Shown piece by piece: positions 23,701 through 34,521 of a DNA stretch of 64,000 nucleotides. The DNA is from Ceraceosorus guamensis (taxonomy: Eukaryota > Basidiomycota > Exobasidiomycetes > Ceraceosorales > Ceraceosoraceae), in assembly GCF_003144195.1 (NCBI RefSeq), contig NW_020290008.1, forward strand, positions 62,001-126,000, written 5' to 3'. The notes beneath the pieces are model-generated. The model did not search any database. It had not been told where the DNA came from and was given only the letters and a program-made list of their open reading frames with translations. The position numbers were made by a program, and so were the translations under genes. Within the stretch, counting starts at the first letter, position 1, and the number at the start of each line of letters is the position of its first letter.

Positions 23701-23872
23701 CAGCTTGGGCCATCGCATCCGAAGCCAAGCGCTCTGCTAGATTGGGCCGGTCAGGTAGGACGAGGTCGGCATTGCTGGAGTTGGGTATGGCACAGCATGA
23801 CCGAGGAGCGGACGGACCTGCATCGTCTAGCCGACTGGTGCTCGCTAGAGCGAGTTCGGCTTTTGTGCTCAT
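20712..23872 (-). CDS. Hybrid histidine kinase with receiver domain
   Basis: Two-component sensor kinase, eleven predicted exons: 23872-23480, 23396-23357, 23277-23273, 23185-22849, 22780-22701, 22635-22506, 22442-22339, 22265-22073, 21998-21936, 21870-20941 and 20854-20712 (805 residues, all phases close). Order: ~130-residue disordered N-terminus without a sensor or membrane segment; HisKA H-box QHELRTPLHGMLALIESI with the phospho-His near residue 137; HATPase_c with ISNGLRFTRRDG (N box), SVEDNGDGMTE (G1), LFQPFAKADVFKSGAGLSMA (F/G2) and GGSMQVSSDKGRGT; then a linker and a receiver domain with CLVAEDNPLNLRIL, phospho-acceptor Asp near residue 703 in VTLLDINMPRMDGW, VAVTALG and DAWYTKPLKM with the conserved Thr and Lys. 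The H-box join uses a 5-nt exon. Likely cytosolic, feeding Ypd1-type phosphorelay to HOG or Skn7 by family knowledge. Confidence 0.85.
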
Positions 23873-26203
23873 TGTTGAGTTGTATCCGTATGTGAGATGC
23901 AAAAGGGTTGGCAGTTGGCTCAATCGACAAACAAACCCACAAGAAAGGCCGTTAGGCTCGCTCCTGCATACGCCTCAGCTCCGTCTGACCGGGATCCTTC
24001 TGATCAGCTGGCAACAGTCACGGGCAAAGGTACGCGGGCCATACCTGCTTGTGCGCTCTCTCGTCTTGAGCAAAGGCAGCAACCGCAAATGAAGATTGGT
24101 CGGGACTGGTATTCACGCTTCAAGATACAGCTCCAACAAATGCCCTCCTCCCTGCAGGGACCGGTGCTTGATTCGCGTATCTTTTTCGAAAGTCGCCGGA
24201 GGACTCGTGACTGTCGAAGCAGCCCAAAGAGGCTGTGGTGCAGTAGACCGAATGAGGGCCTCGAATGAGGGCCTAGAATTTAGGCAGTCGGGCCTAGCGT
24301 TGGCGTCTGCGTATGCGTTACCACCGGCATCTAAACCTGCAGGCACAGGGAAGAAGTGCCCTCCCGACTCGGTCAGCTCAAAGTCCGAACGGAATTCGAG
24401 AGACAAAATCAAGAATGGCCGCATTGATTTTAGCGTGTTTTGTCGCGTCAAGTCAGAGTGCTGCTGTTGAGACCGAGCAAGCAGCCTTTGATCGATCATA
24501 GATTCATGGCTTCGCAGATCGGGCTATAGTGTGAGTGGAACGGTACACGCTCACAACCTGACTCTTGACTGCACGCCCAGCTGACTCGTATCGAAGATGG
24601 CGCGGGCTACCCTCAAAGTTACTTGGACTCCAAGTCTTGACTGTGAGATGATGATAAGTGAGCATGACTCAAAGTGATCTCCCGCCGCTGGACTCGTGTG
24701 ATGCAATTGCGGCGCTGCATCAGTCGCAAGAGCGACGCGTCGTCTCACCGTATGGAAGGTATGGAAGGGGGCTGGGTCTTCGCGCCCTTTGTTCGAGAGC
24801 GGTGTTTACAAACACTCACACTTACCACGGTGAAAGCCATGCTGCAAACATAGAAGTGAATTTGACTTCTGCGCATTCATGCCTAGATACCACAACCTTT
24901 GCCGGTCCCATAGCTGACTCGAAAACTCCAATTCGGCTGTCCATGGATCAGTGAGTCCTGAGCGGGCGAAGCCAAGCAATTTGTCAGGCTCACCATGTAC
25001 GGACAGTGACGTGCACAGCATTCAAGTGAATTCCAACAAGTGCGCACTTCCGTCTCTGCTGTACTTGATCGGCGCTCTGAGACGCTCTTATCGCGCATGG
25101 CTCGTTTTCCCCACATTCACAATCGTCGCAGCCGCTGGCCATCGCGTGGGAAAAGGCGAACTTCTCTTGTGAAGCCCCCCTCAATCGCGAATCTTGGACA
25201 TAACCACCCAAAACGACGCGCATTCCGGAATTCAAGATTGACGTGATTCACGATTTCAGATCCGTAACACTCTTCTGACTCTTTGACTAACCTGCTACTT
25301 GATTGAATGACGAATCTTGTCTGATCGTTTGAAACCAGATTCCGAATCTTTGATCACTTCACGCGAATCTTATAAATTTGAATCTGAGGCCTGAAATCAA
25401 GGTTTCCAGATTGATGTTCCTGATGAGCACGTGATCCAGTGCTGGCCAGGCTGCTCCTGTATAGCGCACACATGCGTTGGCACCTATGCACAGCAGCGCG
25501 GCCGCAATGATGCTGCAAGCGGCATCTACAGCACACCACGCATTCAGCACACATCAGCAGCAGGCAGTTACAGCTGCTGCATGGGCTTGACTTTTGACTG
25601 CATGTAGGCCTGCTGCTATCGCGCTGCCCGTGCGCTCACACTTTCGCCTGCAGCAGACACGCCATAACGAAAGTCGCCGCGGCGCCAACACGATGGCGCG
25701 CAGGCCATCCAGCACCGCGCATACACGCGCCAAGTCGTGAGTGCAGGTGCGTGACTATATAGCTGAGTGTGACTGCTAATGATCACAATAGTAAAGGCGC
25801 TTGCATTCGCAATTCATGCGTGTTTGCGCCCTGTACGCGGTGTACCCATCCTGTGTCGCATTCGTATTCAGTCTTGAGTTAGATGTGCCATCTCAGTGAA
25901 ACGCCTCCATACCGGTTGAAGCTGTGTCATAGACATCTACCCAGCGTCTGCACGCAACTCCACCAAAGGCGCCAATTCATCTGACAGACTGCTCTCACAT
26001 ATCTCTGCGGGCTTCGTACCACCCAGCTTTCCACCCTTGCAGCCGTCGTTCAAGTCCCAACTGTCGCCGATATAGGCAAGAGCGGAGTTGCGTATTCACC
26101 ACATTCTCTGTGATTCGTCGCTCATCTCACCCGGCGCGAATTCTTGCTGAATCGTCAAGGGCTCATTTACAGCTCCACTTGCGGACGCAGGCTATCCATC
26201 GTG
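23873..26203. other. Long divergent intergenic region (kinase / TBC protein)
   Basis: 2.3 kb without a gene I can support. It holds a perfect 13-bp tandem duplication at 24249-24274, an AT-richer zone at about 25180-25410 with repeated GAATCTT-like words and ATTCACGATT at 25246-25255, and a CACGTG at 25428. Open frames here are short, unspliced and composition-biased. A non-coding RNA or long 5' leader is possible but not shown. Confidence 0.45.
24249..24274. repeat. Perfect 13-bp tandem duplication
   Basis: CGAATGAGGGCCT occurs twice head to tail with no mismatch. Confidence 0.9.
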
Positions 26204-29200
26204 ATGTCCATCAACCATGCCTCGACATCTGGTCGATCGATGTCCGCAGAAGCTAGCAGCTCAGATGGAAGCCCACGAATTGCGCGAGCGTCCCTATCAG
26301 AACGCTTGGGTGCTGTTTCGTCAAGGGACAAAAAGGCATCAACTCGAGCAGCTTCGAACGCCGCTCGACTCAAGTCGTTCGTAGAGCTTCTGGACCCTTC
26401 AGATTTGCTGCCAGGCCACGCAGTAGCAGACTCGTACAGCCTGCGACACTTGTGCCTGCAACCGGGGGGTATACCTACATCTTCTACTCACAGATCAAGC
26501 TCTTCGCGTCGCTTTGGAGAGTCCGCCTCGCCTCAGTCAGCCGGACTAGGTTGGCTACGCTCTTGCGCGTGGAGTGTTCTCTTGGGGCTGCTGCCGCCCG
26601 AAAAGTCGCAATGGAGGTCGACGTTGAATCAACGCCGGTCTGAGTACTACGTGAGTGTGCATGTCTAGAGCTCGCGCCGCCGTCTATGCGCTGAAGCAAT
26701 ATCCATCTTTCAATGCTCCACATTGCGTCTTAAAGTCGTTCGTGTCGACCCTAGCGTGTCCAGAGGCTTCCCCGGGCTCGGGCCCTTCACCTCACCGCGA
26801 CGCGCTGTTAGATCAGATCTACCGGGATCTCTCTCGCTCCCGCCGCAACGTGTTCGCGTTCTATCGCGCACCAGTCGCTGCTTCGCGCGGCTGTCCACTT
26901 GCCCCGCTTCCATCAGAGGAGTTGAATAAGCACACCGAGCCACGCGCAAGACGTAAGAGAGCCACTCCTAGAGTCGAGAATAGACACGCCCTCCTCTTCA
27001 GACTGGCTCACATCAACTCAGACTTTGCCGATTACTTGCACGAGGAGAGGGATGAGGGGACACCAGCGACCTCGCCTCTCGCGGCGGCGCGGAGCAGTGA
27101 TCGACACAGGCAAGGCAGCTTGACGGAGTCTGCATCGCTTCACGCGGACGGCTTGGCACCGGACTCGACGGCAAATAGAAGCCCGCCGATTGTATTACTA
27201 CCCCCGTCTCCTGAAACCCGGCGGGGTCATACGCCTGAAGCCGACAGCAGTGACGCGATGCTTCCAAGCGATGTTGCCCAGGACTTTGCAAAGCAAGACG
27301 ATCAGCATTCTGCCGGTGCAAGTCCGCAGCAGCTTACGAATGGGTCCGCTCGCTCTCTTCAGGACCGGCGTTGGCATTCCTTACTCCGCATCCTCTTTGT
27401 CTATGCGCTTCTGAACCCATCCACGGGCTACGTGCAAGGAATGGGCGAGATTGCCTTTGTGCTGGCATACGTCATGGGAACGTCCGAAGCATGGCCCTTT
27501 TCGCCCTCGCATCATGAAGACGAGGAGCAGAACGGCGAAGCAGAGGACGTTGATGAAGCCTACGTGGACCGTGATGACGATCCGCCAGGCGCGCACGCAG
27601 AGGCAGATGCCTTTTGGCTGTTCTCCAGGCTTGTGGGAGAGCTGCGCGAGCTTTACGAGTTCGACGGCATCGATCACCACGCAGCAAGCCTGCATGTCAG
27701 AAATGGCTCGGGACGAGCACTTCCGTCTTTGCCAAAGCAGGAGTCGCAGCAAGGCGGCATGGCTAAGGCTCTGGAACGCACAAGCGTGCGCCTCCGCTGG
27801 CTCGATGACGGTCTTTGGGCGGCTCTAGTGAGTAAATGCATGTATGGCACGCTGCTTCAACCAACGCAAGGCTGATCTTTGCGCTTTCGTTTCAAGGCGC
27901 AGCAAGGCCTGGATCCGCAGCTGCCGTACTACTCGTTCCGCTGGCTAGCGTGTCTGTTGAGCACTGAGCTGGCCTTGCCGTCAGTGCTGCAGCTCTGGGA
28001 TCTCATTCTGGCAGAATCGGGAAGCGCCACGCAAGATTCGCATGCATTAGGGCCAAAGGTCGAGATACTTATCGACATGTGCTGCGCGCTGCTCATCAGC
28101 CTACGGGGACCACTCCTCGGCGCCGCTGAGCCGCATGAGGGGGACGGGGACGATTCAGACGCTTTCAGTCGATGCATGAGTATATTGCAGGATTTGGAAC
28201 ACGTCGACATTGGACCCGTCGCCGAGCTCGCATGCGTGTTCAGGCAGCGCAGACTTGCGGCGCCTCTGACTGGGGATGGGCCTCCCGACTGTCATCAAGA
28301 AGCAACGCTTCCTTCGACTCCGGCCTCGGTGCGAGACAGAGCAACACAGGCTCTGCGAGGTTGGACCGGTCCCGGCGGGCCGAAATGGCTCTCACCAGCA
28401 ACTGCGCGCTCCGTTTCCGGCGGGTCGACCTTCTCAACACCTAATCGAGCCGACGAGACATCAGTTGAAGCATCCTCGACGAACAGTCCCAGGGCTACAT
28501 TTGCAAAGTACGCAGAAGCATTCCAAAGCAGCGATGCTGCTGCGAGCCTCTCGAAAGCCAGCACGAACTGGACCGCAAGAGCTATGGCGTCCTGGGGTGC
28601 AAATGGCTCACAGAGTCGCAGCCGCGAATCTTCGCCGCTGTTACCAGCGGATGGATCTCCCCGTCCAGGTTCGGCAGCCAAGTTATCCCTAGCGGGCCTT
28701 TTCAGTCGTCAGCGTTCCGATAGCAGCGGCACTGCTGCATCTGGACCTTCCGATTCAACCCATCCGGCGCTGCGGTGGTCGCGAGAGATGCCAAATCTGC
28801 CGCTGCCAAATGTGCTGGACAGTCCGCCGGAAAGGCAGGAGTACGGGTGGGCTTCTCGCCCTCAGCTGCCAGCGTCTTTGGCGAGCCCAAACCTGAACGA
28901 AAGCCCAAATACGGCCTCCACTACTGGACGCTTCTCGCCCATAAGTACCCAGTCGCCCGGCAGCGTGCGAGGAGGCAGCTCGGTACGAGGGGCTGGGCCC
29001 AAGCCTCTACTGCTCACTGGCTCTGCCAGACCTCCGCGGGAGAGCAGCGGCTCCCACCACGATCATATTGCAGAGCCTAGCCGCAAAATTTCCAGCGGTC
29101 CCATGGCCGCCAGGAATGGCTCTGAGCGTGGCAGTGTACGTGGCTTGCCCGCAGGCAGCAGGCGCGACAGTAGCATTGCGAGCTCCATCGCAGGAAGCTC

Positions 29201-30644
29201 TGGGTGGAGCTCACGTCCACAGTCCGAATTTGGTGATCCACCCCAATCTGGCCATAGTTCGGCCACCCCTGGGACTGGCAACACCCCGACTTTGCCAAGT
29301 ATGGCGGTAGCCACGCGTCTAGCAGAGAAGCTGCCGCCCATCGGCACCACACCTGGCCCGGCTCTTGGCCTTGCCGGATCGGCGAACGGCAAGCTGACGG
29401 CGGCCGCTTTCAATAGGACTAGACGAGGCTCGACGGGAGATGGCAGCGATCGGACGAGCGCGTATAGTGCTGAAGGTACGGCTGTCGGCACGGATGACCT
29501 TCCGCCGGCATCCTCTACTGGCTTCATCGCCGAAGAGCATCATGCAAGCCCGGCGCCTATTGCGAGCAGCTCAGAGACACCGCTGGTCGCAGCATCGTCT
29601 CTCACGAGGCCACGCGGAACTGGCGGTGCGAAGGCGAGGGGCAGCAATGGGTCCGTCTCTTCCTTCGGGCCCAGTCACGTATCAAGCGACAGCATGGAGC
29701 AATTCAGCAGACGCGAGTCAAGTCGGAGCAGCACGTCCACGACGAGCCCACAGCGCCGCTCGCTAGCCTTGACGGAGTCCGGAGCATCTCGCCCAGATTC
29801 TCAAGGCGCATTGTCAAAGGCTTCCTCGGACTCTTCGTCGCGCGACTCTCTGGCACAACGACGCGGCAGCGCGTTTAGCGCCGACCGCGTCACCAGCGGG
29901 CAAACAAGCGAGTCTTTGCCCGAAGAGCAATCGTTGGAAGACCCAAAATTGGAACAGGATCGTATCGGACTGCAAAGATTCGAGCTGACGGATGAGCCAA
30001 TACGCTTGTCCGAGCTGCAACGCGAGGGTAGCGAACGTAGCATCAATCGCTCGAACGGTATTCAAAGATCCACTGTTCGATCAAAGCGAGCTTACTCGTC
30101 TGTCAAGAAGCGCCAGAGCGAAGCAGATGATGCAGAAGGCGGAGTGAACGGCGAGTCCCGCAAGCCTACTGCAGGACTCAGGCGCAGCTCGGCAGCTCGT
30201 TCTTCCAAGCTCCAAATTGCGCCTGCTGAGGGTGATACCGTGATAAGAGCGCCTTCTCCAGGTCCGAGCGCCGGTCAAACGATGGACATTGACGAGCTCG
30301 TGATGGAGCTCTCGGGGGAGAATGATGCCACACTTCAAGGAGACGAATGGTCGGTGCGTGGGGATCGAGAGGCGAGCCGAGCACCGGGACTACAGACGGG
30401 CGCCACAAGGGGCATAGGAATCGACATGGGAGAAAGCATCGGCCACGATTTGGCTACTCCCCGCTTTGACGGCTTGCGACGACTTGCTCCCGACGATATG
30501 CCGCAAGACGAGTACGAGGAAGATTGGGAGACTTATGACGCTGCGGGAGCCGGGTTCGAAAGCGCGGGCGCGGCCCAGGGTGATTTGATGGCATCGATTG
30601 GAAACGCCATGCTAGCCCCTGCTGCCACCTCTCAAGCGATCTGA
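26204..30644 (+). CDS. TBC-domain Rab GTPase-activating protein
   Basis: Predicted exons 26204-26650, 26736-27827 and 27897-30644 (1428 residues). An in-frame non-ATG extension reaches 26144, but the ATG at 26204 (MSINHASTSG) is chosen. The TBC domain is split by inserts: LRSCAWSVLLGLLPPEKSQW, RRSEYY|SFVSTLA, then LLDQIYRDLSRSRRNVFAFY carrying the IxxDxxR arginine finger (near residue 182), WHSLLRILFVYALLNPSTGY, YVQGMGE with the YxQ glutamine finger (near 381), DAFWLFSRLVGELRELYEFD and YYSFRWLACLLSTELALPSV. Both catalytic fingers are present, so an active GAP is expected. It resembles the TBC1D13 group (Rab35-type in animals). Residues from about 620 to the end are Ser/Gly/Arg-rich and presumably disordered, with an acidic stretch near the C-terminus (PQDEYEEDWETYD). 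Converges with the next gene. Confidence 0.85.
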
Positions 30645-30951
30645 TGTATCCTACCATCATTGCTCACTCATCTGTCACTGCACTGCATGTAGCGAATAAG
30701 TCATCCATATCGACTGCAAGACTGCGAGCGCCGAAGTCCGTTGTTGAAAGAGGCTCGACATGTTGAAAAGCCGCGCCAATTGGGCGTTGTGGATAAAGAT
30801 CATGTGGGAATGCCTAATACGCACTAGGGATACTAGGACTGTGGTGAGACAAGGCACGAAAAGTGAGGTATGGGAAGATGATGTGAGGAGGCAGCGCGGC
30901 AAGTCGTGGATGAGGAGGAAAAGGTGTGGCCGCGGATACTGGAGAGAGAGG
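30645..30951. other. Convergent intergenic stretch
   Basis: 307 bp between the stop codons of the TBC protein and the unrecognised Ser-rich protein. Nothing else seen. Confidence 0.5.
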
Positions 30952-33900
30952 TCAAACATGCGGAGAAGTGCTCGAGGTGCGTGCTTTGGCAAGCAACGAG
31001 GCAATGGCTACCTGTGCGGGGGTAGGGCTGGGCAAAGCGGGCTCCAACACCGAAGCTGGCTCTCTGCAAGGTGTAGCTTGGGCAGAGTCCCAGCCATAGT
31101 CGGAAAGGTTTGGCGTGGTAGCAGTCGTTGCTAGAGATCGCCATGGATCGGCACTGCTTTCCGACGAGTTCAAAGCCGTAGCAGCAGTCTGTGCGCGTTC
31201 CGCATTGCTGCCAAGTCTTTTGTGCAAATTTTGAAAAAAGCCAGTGCTGGCTTGCGTGGTGCGCGATGCGCTTGTGGTTGCGCTGTTGGTCATACGTTTG
31301 GCGTGATCCAAGACTGAAAGCATCATGTTCTGGCCAGAGCCGCTCGCGGGTCGTCCGTACTGCTTTGGTCTCACGAGGGAAGGCCGCTTGTCAGACGGGG
31401 CCAGCGCGGGCATCAGCGTCGAAGACTGCTGTTCGTCCTCAGCAGGTACGCTGTTCATCTTGCGACGCAAAGTCTCAGCGGTTGCGCCTTCGGCACTGCG
31501 GACGACTCCGAAGATATTCGCTGACTTGATGCGCATATGACTTCGCGCGGTGTGCACGCGCGACGGAGAGCGCGGATCTTCGCCTGAGGAGCGGGTCTGG
31601 GCTGTGAAAAAGCTGCTTGCAGAAGAGTTGCGTTGGCTGAGAATCAATACGGGTCGCGGCGGCGTAGAGGATTGTGGAACGCTCTCGCATCGACTCTGAG
31701 CGTCGCTTGTTGGCGACCCTATTACATCTGCCGGCCAATAGTCGAGGACTGTTTTGCCGCCCAGCTGAGACAGGAAGGTGCCGTTGCACTGGGAGCTAGC
31801 ATTTTGGGGTGCCGCTGCCTCTGAGATACCATTGCCACTGCTCTGAAAGGAGAGAGTCCCATCCGCCTCGTGTCTTGCGCGCTCTCTCACATGGCTTGAT
31901 GCTTCGCGATGATGCTCCTGGGGCGACCGCATCGTTCCTAGCAGCCGTCTGTCCACTCTTTCGGGAGGAACACGTCCACTCCAATCTTGCGTTACCTCCG
32001 CTTCGTGGCCAAATGGAGCCAAGGCGTCCAAAGAAGTCACGAATGCTTGAAGAGGAACATGGCGAGTACAATCGCTCTCGGAAATATCTCTTGAGCCAGT
32101 GATTCCGCCCGCAACGCATTTGGAAGGTCGGGTTTCAGATACGGTGTGACGCCTGAGTTGAGAGCTTCGCTGAGAATAAGAATCGACATTGAGAGCCTCA
32201 TTGAGATGTAGACCTAATCCAATTGCGCTCGTCTCGTCGCGCTCGGACTGATGACTCTTCTGATGCCAGGTCTGTTGGTACCCGAGCTCTGGTGACTGTG
32301 GTTCCGAGCTCATGAGCGCTGGCGACTGTTGTGTCGACGGCGAAGGAAGGCCGTAGTCAGGGGCCAAGTAAACGTCGAGATTAGGGCTCCCGAACTCGTT
32401 TCTCGCAGCAGCCCTACACCCATCAGTTGGCGTATGCTGACCGTCGAACAGATTGCCACTACCGCCCCAAACAGCGCCAAACACCGCCCCGTAATGTGCT
32501 CCGAAGCTCGTGGCGGTCGAAGTTGGCAAGCTTGCTTGAGACATGGGGACCAGTATGAGCTCCAGCGAGCCTTGCGTCCTAGGCGCTCTACGAAGCGCTG
32601 GCCCTTTTGGTGCTGCTCCTTGACGAGCTGTACCGTACAGCGAGAAGGACTCATCGCATCGGTCTTGTGACGAGGCAGAGGACCACGAATACTGATGCTT
32701 TGCGCGGGACCGCGTCTCGGTCGAGCCAGATGCTTGGCCAAGGGTGGGAGGAGGAGGTCGCAGAGACCTGCTTGGCCGAGGCGGAAGAAAGGAGAACCGT
32801 GCCGGTGTAGACTGCACAGCCGAGGTACAGAAAGCGCTAGACGTGGGCCTGTCAGCGACGACCGCTCCATCCATGGACGAGCTATGGACTGCTGGCTCAG
32901 ACACTGCGCTGTAAGCATCAGAAGCAGCGCCACTGGCGTCGTCCGAGTGATTTGACTCGGAATGCGCAGACATTGGTCTGTCGCCGAGTTGCTGACGGGA
33001 AGACCGTGGCAATCCCGCCGAGCTCCGGCAGGACGCACTTGCTTGGGTAGCAAGAGGAGGCCACGGGGATGTGCGGTGTTTGCGGTAATTCTCCGCGGCA
33101 TTCAGGGCCAATTCGTCGTCCCCAAGCAAGCTTGGCCAAGGCAAGGCGTTTTGATCGGGCGTAAGAGGCAACCCAACGGTGACAGTTGATGTGGAGCTGC
33201 TTCCTTCGTTACTGGAGAAGCAGTTTGGTCTCTCGGATAGCATTCGCGGCATGTGCTGAAGACGCTCCGGACGCGAAGTTATTTGCGAGGGTCTCGGCGA
33301 GTCGGTTCGCTGGACGGCCGGGCCCAGTGATTGACTCATGGTACTGACGCTCGTCAGGCTTGGGTCCACAGTGACGAGAGTGTCGCCTACGTTGTCCCAA
33401 CGATACCACGAAGGCGTCTGGCTGGCAGGTCCGGCAGTAGCTGTCGTGGGGACCATCCTGCCTCCTCCGATCGATGCGTGGGATGTGCGTGGCCAAGTAG
33501 GAGACGCTTGGGCAGACGCATTGATGTGCGGACTTCGCTCGAGGTCTGATGGATGTGCGTAAATCCTGCGCAAGCAATTATGTCGCCGGTAACGTCTCAA
33601 AGAAGAGTTGATCGACCTGACAGATGAGCTGCCGTCGTAAAATTCACCGGCCGATGATTGCTCGGGCTCGGAATCTCGGGAACAGTACTCGTCCGCATCT
33701 GAATCACCAGGTGCAGATGGACCCCACCGGCGCACGTGAATGATGGAGCTCGACCTTTCACGACCGGCACTAGAACGGCCTCGTTCTCTCGGTGGCGCTG
33801 AAGTCTTGCAAGGTTGTTCCGAGGGGTGCTTGAGCCGGATGAAGTCTTCGAAAAGCCTCTGTGGCAGACTGAACAGAGACGACGGGTACCATTGGTCAGC

Positions 33901-34521
33901 TGTCTTCCAAAGCACTGTGGACTTAAGCACGCTTTACCCACGCTGCAAAATGGTTACCGAACTCTTGAGCTAAGCTACGGACATCGACCGCAACGCTGCA
34001 GGAACAGATCAAGGGTCAGCATCGATGTGGCCGGCGCACAAAATGAGAGCAACTCACCAACCCTCGAGAGTTGCAAAGAGCTGGGACGGAGGCACGGCAA
34101 CTCTTTCGCTTGATCTGTGGAGTAGCATATGATCAAGTTCAGGCTTGAACCTCGATTGCATACGGGATGTAGGCGTGCTCAGACACCAGTGTCGAGCTGC
34201 CAACTCCATGAAGTCCTCTTCTCTGCGCTCTCCGTCCGTGGCATCTGGTATGACAGAAGCCCGGTCGGCGCTTCCCTCCAGCTCCAACAAGACCCAGAGA
34301 ACAGCATCGTAGGTCGCCTGATGGATCAAGTGATGCACATCAAGGTATATGTTCGAGGGATACCTCAAAAGCAGCTGTGACCAGGTCATGGAAAGGCGCT
34401 GCTTGTCGGACGGTATCGTTCGCAGTGGGCTTGAGGTGTTGAGGACGTCGGGCGAGGCTTGGCTCCGATAGAATTCGTCCTCGCCAAGCGAAGACCCTAG
34501 TCCAAGGGTGAAGTCTGTCAT
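30952..34521 (-). CDS. Unrecognised large Ser-rich protein with conserved-looking N-terminus
   Basis: Predicted exons 34521-34058, 33995-33958 and 33899-30952 (1149 residues). I do not recognise the family. The first ~190 residues look structured: MTDFTLGLGSSLGEDEFYRS, SQLLLRYPSNIYLDVHHLIH, QATYDAVLWVLLELEGSADR, RHWCLSTPTS, SQLFATLEG and then SLAQEF joined to ADQWYPSSLFSLPQRLFEDF, a mix of amphipathic helices with aromatic residues. The remaining ~950 residues are Ser/Arg/Pro-rich, low in hydrophobics, with basic patches and many SP/TP sites, as in fungal cell-cycle or polarity regulators. Exon 2 is only 38 nt and intron 2 is short (58 nt, or 43 if the acceptor before 33914 is used), so that junction is the weak point. 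The long frame itself is convincing by length. No membrane segment or signal peptide. Confidence 0.7.

Noticed and set aside
26041-26070. GTTCAAGTCCC-like word as a tRNA T-arm
   Set aside because: No matching A box, acceptor stem or anticodon arm was found at proper spacing.
31475-33941. Several long antisense or out-of-frame ORFs within the Ser-rich protein gene
   Set aside because: All overlap the 982-codon main exon and show biased Arg/Ser/Pro composition with no splice or domain support.
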